From Brevibacillus sp042683565 (lineage in GTDB: Bacteria; Bacillota; Bacilli; Brevibacillales; Brevibacillaceae), in assembly GCF_042683565.1 (NCBI RefSeq), contig NZ_JBHUJW010000043.1, positions 372,001-436,000 of the forward strand: a stretch of DNA of 64,000 bases, written 5' to 3'. A model generated the notes under the pieces. The model searched no databases, was not told the origin of the DNA, and saw only the letters and a list, made by a program, of their open reading frames with translations. A program made the position numbers and the translations under genes. Positions 34,702-42,850 of this stretch are shown here, in pieces; position 1 is the first letter of the stretch, and every line of letters starts with the position of its first letter.

Positions 34702-37056
34702 CTGAGTAGAAGAAAAAGAGAACAGTCGCAAGCGGCATTGGCCTCAGTTGTCAAAATAGAATTGCTGGGGTTGATCGTGATCGTCCTGTCGCTGATCGGG
34801 CTTTTGGAAAGCGGATGGCTGGGGAAAAACGTCCTCGCCTTTTTATTCCGCTTCATTGCGGGGTCTTGGGATTTTACCATCCCCGTGCTGCTGATCGGAA
34901 TGGCGATCCACATGATGTTCACGCGGAAGATGCCGCGGCTGACCTATCGGGTGCTGGGCATTGTGCTCATCGCGCTCGCTGTGTTTACGTGGGACCACCT
35001 CATCCTCTACAAGCAAGTGACGGCAGACGGCAAATTCGCCGAGCAGAGCATCATCCGCGTCACCTGGGACAGACTTTGGCTCGACCATAGCCAGAAAGTA
35101 TCGACGACCGGCGTCGGGGGAGGAATGGCTGGAGCGCTTGTTTTCGCCATTTGCAACAGCCTCGTCGGGACAATCGGAACTGGCATCATCATCGTGTTTC
35201 TGTTTCTGGTGGGCATCATGTTCCTGTTCAATCTTTCCTACGTCAATATTTTGTTGACCCTCCGTGACAAAGCTGCACAAATGTACGCAAAAGCCAAAGA
35301 AACGGTCAAGGATTCCGTCCAGCTCCTGCAGGAGGAAAGCGAAAAGCGCAGGCAGGAGGCAAAAGAGGCGCGGGAAGCTCACATGGCGAAGCAAGCGGCT
35401 GAAGCCGACGCCGCTATTGTCGTACCGGTGATCCACGACATGCATGACAGCTATTCTCCAGCGGAGGAAGTGAAGGTCGCCCCTGTCATTCGTGACTTTG
35501 CGGACCGGATCGCCATGGAAGAACAGGAGCAGCCGGTTCAGGCAAGTCGGGCGAAGAGCGAGCCTGCGCCGAAGCAAGAGATTACATTCTCCCTGGAAGG
35601 GGAGGAAGAAATCTTCGGCACGCTGGAAACGGAGGAGGGAGCCCATCCCGCGATGCCGTACGAGCTGCCGAGCCTGCAAATGCTCTCGCGGCCAAGGACA
35701 ACAGGTGCGGGGAAAGACGTGGATCATACGCTGAATGCGAACAAGCTCGTCCAGACGTTGAAAAGCTTTGGAGTGAACGCGACTGTATCCGAAATCCATC
35801 GCGGCCCGGCAGTTACCCGTTATGAGGTCCAGCCGGCGACAGGGGTGAAGGTCAGCCGAATCGTCAGCTTGACGGATGATCTGGCATTGGCTCTCGCTGC
35901 CAAAGACATTCGCATCGAGGCGCCGATTCCGGGGAAATCCGCGATTGGCATTGAAGTGCCCAATTCGGAGGTGGCGGTCGTTTCCTTGCGAGAAGTGTTG
36001 GAATCGCCTCCCTATCAGGATGCGCCGGGCAAGCTCACGGTCGCTTTGGGCAGAGATATTTCTGGCGAGCCGATCGTCGCCGACTTGTCGAAAATGCCCC
36101 ATCTGCTCGTGGCTGGTGCGACGGGAAGCGGAAAGTCCGTCTGCATCAACGGGCTGATCATGAGCATTCTGTTCAAGGCAAAGCCGGACGAGGTCAAGCT
36201 CATGATGGTCGACCCGAAAATGGTCGAACTGAACGTCTACAACGGCATCCCTCATCTGCTGGCGCCTGTCGTGACCGATCCGCGCCGCGCATCGGTCGCC
36301 CTGAAAAAGGTTGTGGCGGAAATGGAACGCCGTTACAATCTGTTCGCCAAAACAGGCAGCCGCAATATCGAGATGTACAATGCACAGGCAGAAGGAGCGC
36401 CGCTGCCGTATATCGTCGTTATCGTAGACGAATTGGCAGATTTGATGATGGTTGCGCCCGGAGAGGTTGAAGATGCGATTTGCCGCCTCGCACAGATGGC
36501 ACGTGCGTCCGGTATCCATCTGATCATCGCCACGCAGCGCCCGTCTGTTGACGTCATTACCGGTGTGATCAAGGCGAACATCCCGTCCCGTATCGCCTTT
36601 GGCGTATCCTCGATGGCGGACTCGCGGACGATTTTGGACATGGGAGGCGCCGAGAAGCTGCTGGGAAGAGGCGACATGCTCTTCCTTCCGATGGGAGCGT
36701 CCAAGCCGCTTCGCGTTCAGGGGGCATTCGTCTCGGACAAGGAAGTAGAAGAAGTAGTTCTCTTTGTCAAAGAACAGCAGGAAGCGCGTTACAGCGAAGA
36801 AATGATCCCGGGCGATGTGCAGGAAGAACAGGCTCCCGTCGTCGATGACGAACTGTACGAGCAAGCCGTGCAGATCGTCTCCGAAGCACAGACGGCATCG
36901 GCTTCGCTCTTGCAGCGGCGCCTGCGCGTAGGCTATACCCGCGCCGCCCGCCTGATCGACATGATGGAGGCGCAGGGCGTGGTTGGCCCCTATGAAGGCA
37001 GCAAGCCGAGAGAAGTGCGGCTCCCGCGGCCTTCGATCGAAAGCAATATCTCTTGA
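34702..37056 (+). CDS. spoIIIE: DNA translocase SpoIIIE/FtsK
   Basis: Membrane-anchored motor that pumps the chromosome into the forespore and clears DNA from division septa. Four membrane segments (about residues 20-175) are followed by a charged linker and the RecA-like motor with Walker A GATGSGKS at 472-479, then a C-terminal gamma winged-helix domain (SLLQRRLRVGYTRAARLID). The only plausible start is a CTG at 34702, nine bases after AAAGGAGG, giving the basic N-terminus (M)SRRKREQSQAAL. No ATG, GTG or TTG is in frame until TTG 34738, which has only a poor ribosome-binding site. 784 residues from CTG. Position after ylzJ matches B. subtilis. Confidence 0.95.
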   Translation: MSRRKREQSQAALASVVKIELLGLIVIVLSLIGLLESGWLGKNVLAFLFRFIAGSWDFTIPVLLIGMAIHMMFTRKMPRLTYRVLGIVLIALAVFTWDHLILYKQVTADGKFAEQSIIRVTWDRLWLDHSQKVSTTGVGGGMAGALVFAICNSLVGTIGTGIIIVFLFLVGIMFLFNLSYVNILLTLRDKAAQMYAKAKETVKDSVQLLQEESEKRRQEAKEAREAHMAKQAAEADAAIVVPVIHDMHDSYSPAEEVKVAPVIRDFADRIAMEEQEQPVQASRAKSEPAPKQEITFSLEGEEEIFGTLETEEGAHPAMPYELPSLQMLSRPRTTGAGKDVDHTLNANKLVQTLKSFGVNATVSEIHRGPAVTRYEVQPATGVKVSRIVSLTDDLALALAAKDIRIEAPIPGKSAIGIEVPNSEVAVVSLREVLESPPYQDAPGKLTVALGRDISGEPIVADLSKMPHLLVAGATGSGKSVCINGLIMSILFKAKPDEVKLMMVDPKMVELNVYNGIPHLLAPVVTDPRRASVALKKVVAEMERRYNLFAKTGSRNIEMYNAQAEGAPLPYIVVIVDELADLMMVAPGEVEDAICRLAQMARASGIHLIIATQRPSVDVITGVIKANIPSRIAFGVSSMADSRTILDMGGAEKLLGRGDMLFLPMGASKPLRVQGAFVSDKEVEEVVLFVKEQQEARYSEEMIPGDVQEEQAPVVDDELYEQAVQIVSEAQTASASLLQRRLRVGYTRAARLIDMMEAQGVVGPYEGSKPREVRLPRPSIESNIS

Positions 37057-37089
37057 TCGAAGTCATTCGCAGGAGCAGTTTTACCTACT

Positions 37090-37175
37090 GGGCGTGTCGT
37101 CATGGCATTGTTTATGATTTTCCCCACGTATTCAAAATATTTGGCTTGCATGATACACGCCCGCTAGGTTAAAAT
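37090..37175 (+). promoter_or_regulatory. Inverted repeat and candidate promoter upstream of ymfC
   Basis: GGGCGTGT (37090-37097) is the exact complement of ACACGCCC (37155-37162). CATG copies next to each arm extend the pairing. The right arm lies in the spacer of a candidate promoter, TTGCAT (37146-37151), 18 bases, TAAAAT (37170-37175). No T-tract follows, so it is unlikely to be the spoIIIE terminator. An operator pair for the regulator encoded downstream is possible. Confidence 0.45.
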
Positions 37176-37219
37176 TTTTACGAGATTGAAGGAAATTGTT
37201 GTGTCGTTTCCCATACGTA

Positions 37220-37231
37220 TCAGAGGTCTGA
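37220..37231 (+). promoter_or_regulatory. Short palindrome upstream of ymfC
   Basis: TCAGA-GG-TCTGA, a perfect 5-bp inverted repeat, lies 45 bases before the ymfC ATG and downstream of the candidate promoter. GntR-family repressors often bind such sites near their own promoters; assignment is a guess. Confidence 0.3.
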
Positions 37232-37276
37232 CGTCCTACCTGTTGGGATGGTTAATGGACAGCAGGAGTGAATGAC

Positions 37277-38002
37277 ATGAGCATCAAAGGGAATGTTCGA
37301 TCACTTTGTCTCTTGGTGATGGATAAGATCAAGGGAGATATCGAATCTGGTCAACTGCGTCCTGGCGAGCGTTTGCCTTCCGAAGCTGAACTGTCAAAAC
37401 AGTTAGGCGTTAGCAGGGCGACACTCCGCGAGGCGCTCCGCCTTCTGGAAGAAGAAAAAATTGTCATCCGTCGGCACGGTGTAGGCACTTTTATCAATTC
37501 CAAACCTGTTTTTTCAGGCGGGATTGGGGAACTCTTTAGTGTGACGGATGCGATTGAGCGTCAAGGATATTCGGCAGGAACCATGATCCTGAAGACATTC
37601 TTTGGCGAGTCCGGGGACGAAGAGCGAAAGAAGCTGTCGCTGAATCCGGGCGAAGGTGTGCTGACCGTCGAGCGCATTCGTACAGCTGACGGAGAACCTG
37701 TGGTCTATTGTGTGGATCGCATCCCTGCCCGTCTGGTTCCAGAAGGCTACTCACAAGTAGGAGAGTCCATCTTTACATGGCTGGAGAGTGTGACTGGGCT
37801 TCGCATTGCATACGCCGTAGCCGAGATTGTTCCCATGGGCTACATTGAAAAGGTTTCCAACCTGTTGCAATGCGACAAATCTACGCCACTTCTCTTGCTG
37901 AAACAGATTCACTACGACGAGAGTGAACGGCCTGTGCTTTATTCCCATAACTACTTCAGAGCCGACAAAATTCACTTCCACGTCGTGCGGAGACGGTTGT
38001 AA
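37277..38002 (+). CDS. ymfC: GntR family transcriptional regulator (HutC type), YmfC-like
   Basis: A 241-residue regulator with an N-terminal winged helix-turn-helix (ERLPSEAELSKQLGVSRATL split at residues about 33-52, then VIRRHGVGTFI) and a C-terminal UTRA ligand-binding domain (from about residue 85). ATG 37277 is seven bases after AGGAGTG. It is directly followed by a BMP lipoprotein and ABC importer genes, so it probably controls their expression in response to a nucleoside or related ligand. Ligand identity cannot be told from the sequence. Confidence 0.88.
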   Translation: MSIKGNVRSLCLLVMDKIKGDIESGQLRPGERLPSEAELSKQLGVSRATLREALRLLEEEKIVIRRHGVGTFINSKPVFSGGIGELFSVTDAIERQGYSAGTMILKTFFGESGDEERKKLSLNPGEGVLTVERIRTADGEPVVYCVDRIPARLVPEGYSQVGESIFTWLESVTGLRIAYAVAEIVPMGYIEKVSNLLQCDKSTPLLLLKQIHYDESERPVLYSHNYFRADKIHFHVVRRRL

Positions 38003-38060
38003 TTGTGGGGGAGACCTCACTCAACAATTTCATTCAACTAATAACAGGGGGTATTCTCAA

Positions 38061-39110
38061 ATGAAGAAAGTTCTTTCCGTGCTGTCTGTGGCAGCTCTCA
38101 GTCTGTCGCTGGTACTGGCTGGGTGTGGCAACAAACCAGAAGCACAACCTCAAGGCCAAGCTTCTCAAGGCGGAGCGGCTGGCGGCGCAGTTCCTACCGT
38201 TAAAATCGGTATGGTAACAGACGTTGGCGGTGTGAATGACAACTCCTTCAACCAAAGCGCTTGGGAAGGTCTGCAAAAACTGCAAGCTGACCTGAATCTC
38301 CCGAAAGAAAACGTAAACTATCTTCAATCCACCAGCGATGCGGACTACGTGCCAAACCTGACCCAATTTGTCAAAGACAAGTGGGATCTGACCTGGGGAA
38401 TCGGTTTCCTGATGGGTGACCACCTGAAAAAAGTGGCTGACGAAAACAAGGACGCGAAAATGGCGATCATCGACGCTGAAGTAGATGCGCCAAACGTGGA
38501 ATCCGTACTGTTCAAAGAGCATGAAGGTTCCTTCCTCGCAGGTGTAGTTGCAGCGAAAATGACCAAAACGAAAAAAGTTGGTTTCGTGGGCGGGGTAGAA
38601 ATCCCGGTAATCAAACGTTTTGAAGTGGGCTTTGAAGCAGGTGTGAAAGCAGTCGACCCAAGTGTGCAAGTTATCAAAGTGTACACAGGCGCTTTCGACA
38701 AACCTGACCTCGGCAAATCCACCGCTTCCCAAATGTACGGCCAAGGCGCCGACATCATCTTCCACGCTTCCGGCGGTACTGGCGACGGCGTATTCAACGA
38801 AGCAAAAGACCGTAAAGCAAAAGGCGAAAATGTATGGGTAATCGGTGTAGACAAAGACCAGTCCCTGACTTTCGGCGATGACATCACCCTGACCTCCATG
38901 GTGAAACGTGTAGACCAGGCTGTTTATCGTGTGTCCAAAGACCTCATCGACGGCAAATTCCAAGGCGGCATCAAATGGCTGGGCCTGGCTGAAGACGGTG
39001 TGGGTCTCGCAGATACTTCCAGCAAAAACGTTCCGGCAGACGTTCTGAAGCTCGTTGATGAATACAAGCAAAAAATCATCAAAGGCGAAATCACAGTACC
39101 TGAAAAATAA
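38061..39110 (+). CDS. BMP family lipoprotein, nucleoside-type ABC substrate-binding protein
   Basis: A 349-residue secreted lipoprotein with signal peptide and lipobox L-A-G-C22. The BMP/PnrA family motif TDVGGVNDNSFNQSAWEGL follows a short Gln/Gly-rich linker. BMP proteins studied so far bind purine nucleosides; the B. subtilis relatives are NupN (YufN) and Med. ATG 38061 follows ACAGGGGG. It is first in an importer operon (ATPase, two permeases) and is separated from the ATPase gene by a strong hairpin, which usually means a higher level of the binding protein. Confidence 0.92.
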   Translation: MKKVLSVLSVAALSLSLVLAGCGNKPEAQPQGQASQGGAAGGAVPTVKIGMVTDVGGVNDNSFNQSAWEGLQKLQADLNLPKENVNYLQSTSDADYVPNLTQFVKDKWDLTWGIGFLMGDHLKKVADENKDAKMAIIDAEVDAPNVESVLFKEHEGSFLAGVVAAKMTKTKKVGFVGGVEIPVIKRFEVGFEAGVKAVDPSVQVIKVYTGAFDKPDLGKSTASQMYGQGADIIFHASGGTGDGVFNEAKDRKAKGENVWVIGVDKDQSLTFGDDITLTSMVKRVDQAVYRVSKDLIDGKFQGGIKWLGLAEDGVGLADTSSKNVPADVLKLVDEYKQKIIKGEITVPEK

Positions 39111-39132
39111 TTACATCGAAGCTGCACACGGA

Positions 39133-39166
39133 CAAGGCTAGTTCGAGCAACTAGCCTTGTTCTTTA
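39133..39166 (+). terminator. Hairpin between BMP lipoprotein and ABC ATPase genes
   Basis: CAAGGCTAGTT (39133-39143) pairs perfectly with AACTAGCCTTG (39149-39159), 11 bp, followed by TTCTTTA. The weak T-tract suggests partial termination or a 3' barrier that stabilises the lipoprotein mRNA. Confidence 0.7.
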
Positions 39167-39203
39167 CCTTTGAACTAGACCCACAAAAACGGGGGGAACA
39201 TGG

Positions 39204-40745
39204 TTGAATCCGGTAAAGACTGTTGTTGAAATGCGAGGAATTACCAAACGTTTCCCAGGGATCATCGCGAACGATAGCATCTCGCTATCCGTCAAACACG
39301 GGGAAATTCACGCCCTTCTCGGCGAGAACGGCGCAGGCAAGTCGACTCTTATGAACATCCTGTTTGGTCTTTATCAACCTGATGAAGGTGAAATCCTTAT
39401 CAATGAGAGGCCGGTCAAGATCACAAGCCCCAATGTAGCGAACGAGCTCGGCATTGGCATGGTTCATCAGCACTTTATGTTGGTAGAAACTTTTACGGTA
39501 ACAGAAAACATCGTATTAGGAAACGAACCGAAAAACGGGTTGCAGATAGATATCAAGAAAGCAGAGGAAGCTGTAGAAAAGCTTTCCATTCAGTATGGGC
39601 TGAAAGTGGACCCGCGAGCAAAAATCCAGGACATTTCCGTGGGCATGCAGCAGCGCGTGGAGATCTTGAAAACGCTCTATCGCGGGGCAGACATCCTCAT
39701 TTTCGATGAGCCGACAGCCGTACTGACGCCGCAGGAAATCAACGAGCTGATCGAAATTATGCACAACCTGGTAAAAGAAGGCAAGACGATCATCCTGATT
39801 ACGCACAAGCTGAAGGAAATCATGGCGGTGTGCGATGCAGTGACGATCATCCGCAGAGGGAAAGTCGTTGATTCTGTACTGGTCAAGGATACGAATCCGG
39901 ACGATCTGGCGGCGAAAATGGTGGGACGCGAAGTCAATTTTCGCGTGGACAAGCAGCCGTCCCAGCCCAAACAAACGATTCTTGCTGTGGAAAATCTCAC
40001 CGCAATGGGCAATCGCGGCGTAAATGCCTTAAACAACCTCAGCCTGGAAGTACGGGCAGGGGAAGTTCTCGGGATCGCGGGTGTCGACGGCAACGGGCAG
40101 AGCGAACTGATCGAGGTACTGACAGGCCTGCGTAAAGCGTCGAGCGGGCGCGTACTTCTTAATGGGAAAGACATCACAAATCAGCCGCCGCGGAGCATCT
40201 CCGAATCGGGCCTGTCGCACATTCCGGAAGACCGCCATAAACGTGGACTGGTTTTGGATTTCACCATGAGCGAGAACATGGTTTTGGAAACGTATTTTCA
40301 TCCGACGTTCAACAAGAACGGCTTTCTCGATTATGGCGCCATTGACAAGCACGCGGCCAAACTCATCGAAGAGTTTGACGTGCGCACGCCGAGTATTCAT
40401 ACCCCTGCACGGGCGCTTTCCGGGGGGAATCAGCAGAAGGCGATTATCGCCCGGGAAGTGGACAAAAACCCGGACCTCCTGATTGCCGCACAGCCGACGC
40501 GCGGTCTGGACGTAGGGGCGATCGAGTTTATCCATCGCAGACTGATCGAACAGCGGGATAAAGGAAAGGCAGTTCTGTTGATCTCGCTGGAACTGGATGA
40601 AGTGATCAATGTGTCCGATCGGATTGCGGTCATTTACGAGGGAAGTATCGTAGGAATCGTCGATGCGAAGACGACGTCCGAACAGGAGCTTGGCTTGATG
40701 ATGTCTGGAGGAAAACGGATGCAAGGAGGGGGAAACGATGAATAG
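39204..40745 (+). CDS. ABC transporter ATP-binding protein, nucleoside type
   Basis: A 513-residue ATPase with two ABC cassettes, the architecture of sugar and nucleoside importers (RbsA/NupO class). The first cassette has Walker A GENGAGKST, signature SVGMQQRVEI and Walker B ILIFDEPTAVL. The second has a Lys-less Walker A GVDGNGQSE and the signature LSGGNQQK, with DLLIAAQPTRGLDVG; the degenerate second P-loop is normal for this class. Start is TTG 39204 behind GGGGGG; the ATG at 39200 is out of frame. Overlaps the permease gene by 8 bases. Confidence 0.92.
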   Translation: MNPVKTVVEMRGITKRFPGIIANDSISLSVKHGEIHALLGENGAGKSTLMNILFGLYQPDEGEILINERPVKITSPNVANELGIGMVHQHFMLVETFTVTENIVLGNEPKNGLQIDIKKAEEAVEKLSIQYGLKVDPRAKIQDISVGMQQRVEILKTLYRGADILIFDEPTAVLTPQEINELIEIMHNLVKEGKTIILITHKLKEIMAVCDAVTIIRRGKVVDSVLVKDTNPDDLAAKMVGREVNFRVDKQPSQPKQTILAVENLTAMGNRGVNALNNLSLEVRAGEVLGIAGVDGNGQSELIEVLTGLRKASSGRVLLNGKDITNQPPRSISESGLSHIPEDRHKRGLVLDFTMSENMVLETYFHPTFNKNGFLDYGAIDKHAAKLIEEFDVRTPSIHTPARALSGGNQQKAIIAREVDKNPDLLIAAQPTRGLDVGAIEFIHRRLIEQRDKGKAVLLISLELDEVINVSDRIAVIYEGSIVGIVDAKTTSEQELGLMMSGGKRMQGGGNDE

Positions 40746-41811
40746 GGTCATAGCGGTATTTACAAAGGAGTCGTTTCTCGTCCCGCTTGTCGCGATCGTC
40801 CTGGGGCTGGTGACCGGTGCCATCGCGATGCTGGCAGGCGGCTTTAATCCGGTGCAGGCGTACGTGGCGCTCATCGAAAAAGTTTTTGGCAGTGCATACA
40901 ACTTCGGTGAAACCATTCGCCAGATTACTCCGCTCATTTTCACAGGTCTTGCCGTGGCTTTTGCGTTTCGGACCGGTCTGTTCAACATCGGGGCAGAAGG
41001 GCAATTCATCGTCGGGATGATTGCTTCTACGGTAGTCGGGGTATCTTTGGATCTGCCTGCCTACATTCACGCCCCTCTCGCCATTATTGCAGGGGCGGTA
41101 GCGGGCGGCCTGTGGGGCGCTATCGCCGGCTATCTGAAAGCAGCGCGCGGAGTCAATGAAGTCATCACCAGCATCATGCTGAACTGGGTGGCGCTGTATT
41201 TGGCCAACTGGGTAATGAATGCCTTTTTCGTGCCTTCGGGCCAACAGCGTTCCGAAATGATTCACGACTCGGCTTCCATTACGGTCGGCTGGCTCTCTGA
41301 CATGTTCGACAGTGCGCGTCTGCATTGGGGCACCTTGCTTGCTGTACTTGCAGCTATTTTCTTTTACATTGTCCTATGGAAAACGAAAACCGGCTATGAA
41401 CTGCGTGCCGTTGGTCTGAATCCACATGCTTCCGAATATGCAGGGATGAACGTGAACCGCAATGTCGTGAAAGCGATGTTCATCGGCGGCATGTTCGCCG
41501 GTATTGGCGGTGCGTGTGAAATTTTGGGGGTCTTCCATTACCAGGCGATCATGACGGCCCAGCCAGGGTACGGTTTTGACGGGATCGCCGTGGCGTTGAT
41601 CGGCGGCAATACGCCGCTTGGGGTCGTGCTTGGCGCGATCTTGTTCGGAATTCTTACATTCGGTGCGGCGGGCATGAAGTTCGGGGCCGGTGTACCGGTT
41701 GAGCTGATTCGCATCGTCATCGCCTCTGTCATTTTCTTTGTGGCTGCACATGGCATCGTATCGATTTTTGTGAAACCAATCATGAAGAAGAAAAAGGAAG
41801 GTGGAAACTGA
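40738..41811 (+). CDS. ABC transporter permease, nucleoside type (first)
   Basis: A 357-residue inner-membrane permease of the BPD_transp_2 (LivH/RbsC-like) family, with about 8-9 membrane segments. The conserved cytoplasmic loop R-A-V-G-L-N-P-H-A-S-E-Y-A-G-M-N, which contacts the ATPase, is present at about residue 222. The ATG overlaps the ATPase gene by 8 bases and the stop overlaps the next permease by one base. Equivalent to NupP in the B. subtilis guanosine importer. Confidence 0.9.
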   Translation: MNRVIAVFTKESFLVPLVAIVLGLVTGAIAMLAGGFNPVQAYVALIEKVFGSAYNFGETIRQITPLIFTGLAVAFAFRTGLFNIGAEGQFIVGMIASTVVGVSLDLPAYIHAPLAIIAGAVAGGLWGAIAGYLKAARGVNEVITSIMLNWVALYLANWVMNAFFVPSGQQRSEMIHDSASITVGWLSDMFDSARLHWGTLLAVLAAIFFYIVLWKTKTGYELRAVGLNPHASEYAGMNVNRNVVKAMFIGGMFAGIGGACEILGVFHYQAIMTAQPGYGFDGIAVALIGGNTPLGVVLGAILFGILTFGAAGMKFGAGVPVELIRIVIASVIFFVAAHGIVSIFVKPIMKKKKEGGN

Positions 41812-42770
41812 TGGATTGGGGATTAATTATTAGCAACCTCGTTCATGACACCATCGTGTTTTCCACTGCCTTGATTTTTGCGGCGCTTGGCGGATTGTAT
41901 TCGGAACGATCCGGTGTCGTGAACATTGCGCTCGAAGGCATGATGATCATCGGGGCCTTTACCGGCGCTGTCATCACCTATGCTTTTCAGGATTCCTTTG
42001 CGGCTGGAGCGCCGTGGATCGGCTTTCTCGCGGCCGGGATTGCCGGGGCGATCTTCGCGCTGCCTCACGCGGTCGCTTCCGTGACTTTCAAGGCGGATCA
42101 GACCGTCAGCGGCGTTGCCCTCAACTTTTTGGCAGCAGGTCTGTCTGTGTACCTGACCAAAATCATTTTTCACGGGGCAGGGCAAACGACAACACTGACG
42201 AGCGTATTCGGTAAATGGAGCATTCCGGTGCTGCACGATATTCCTTATGTGGGCCACGCCATTTTTGAGGCATACCCAACCAGCTACCTCGCCTTTATCA
42301 TGGTGTTCGTCACCTGGTACCTCGTGTTCAAAACGCCATTCGGTCTTCGTCTGCGGGCAGTCGGCGAGCATCCGCGCGCAGCGGACACGGTGGGCATCAA
42401 CGTGAAAAAAATGCGCTACACAGCCGTTATGATCAGCGGTGTGCTCGCTGCCTGGGGTGGAGCGACGATCTCGCTGACGACGACCAGCAACTTTTCCCAC
42501 AATACGGTTTCCGGCCAAGGCTTCATCGCCATCGCCGCCCTGATTTTCGGGAAATGGCATCCGGCCGGGGCGATGGGAGCGGCGCTGTTCTTCGGGGTAG
42601 CGCAAGCGATCAAGTCGCTGGTGCAAATCTTCGGATTGACCAAGTATGTACCGACCGAATTCATTTTCATGCTGCCGTACGTGTTGACGATTCTCGTCAT
42701 GGCTGGGCTGGTAGGCCGCTCGAATGCGCCTGCAGCGTTGGGCAAACCGTACGATACAGGCTCTCGCTAG
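41811..42770 (+). CDS. ABC transporter permease, nucleoside type (second)
   Basis: A 319-residue permease partner of the preceding gene (NupQ-like). It has 8 or so membrane segments, the early YSERSGVVNIALEGMM segment typical of the second subunit, and the coupling loop R-A-V-G-E-H-P-R-A-A-D-T-V-G-I-N at about residue 182. Starts at ATG 41811 on the last base of the first permease gene. Last gene of the importer. Confidence 0.9.
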   Translation: MDWGLIISNLVHDTIVFSTALIFAALGGLYSERSGVVNIALEGMMIIGAFTGAVITYAFQDSFAAGAPWIGFLAAGIAGAIFALPHAVASVTFKADQTVSGVALNFLAAGLSVYLTKIIFHGAGQTTTLTSVFGKWSIPVLHDIPYVGHAIFEAYPTSYLAFIMVFVTWYLVFKTPFGLRLRAVGEHPRAADTVGINVKKMRYTAVMISGVLAAWGGATISLTTTSNFSHNTVSGQGFIAIAALIFGKWHPAGAMGAALFFGVAQAIKSLVQIFGLTKYVPTEFIFMLPYVLTILVMAGLVGRSNAPAALGKPYDTGSR

Positions 42771-42850
42771 TTGACATAATTTGCGTCTGGAAGCTTGTTC
42801 TTTCTCTGTGCGATAATCTCTTGTGCAAGATTGTACGGGGAGGGATCTGG

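Noticed and set aside
34843..36864. 673-codon minus-strand frame opposite spoIIIE
   Set aside because: Same reasons: antisense to a certain gene, composition unlike a real protein.
39204..40745. Lys-less second Walker A of the ABC ATPase as a sign of decay
   Set aside because: A degenerate P-loop in the second cassette is common in this class of sugar/nucleoside importer ATPases.
42554..42850. Upstream extension of the LysM/M23 gene into the permease gene
   Set aside because: The signal peptide begins at ATG 42851 with a good ribosome-binding site; the extension only reads the permease gene in another frame.
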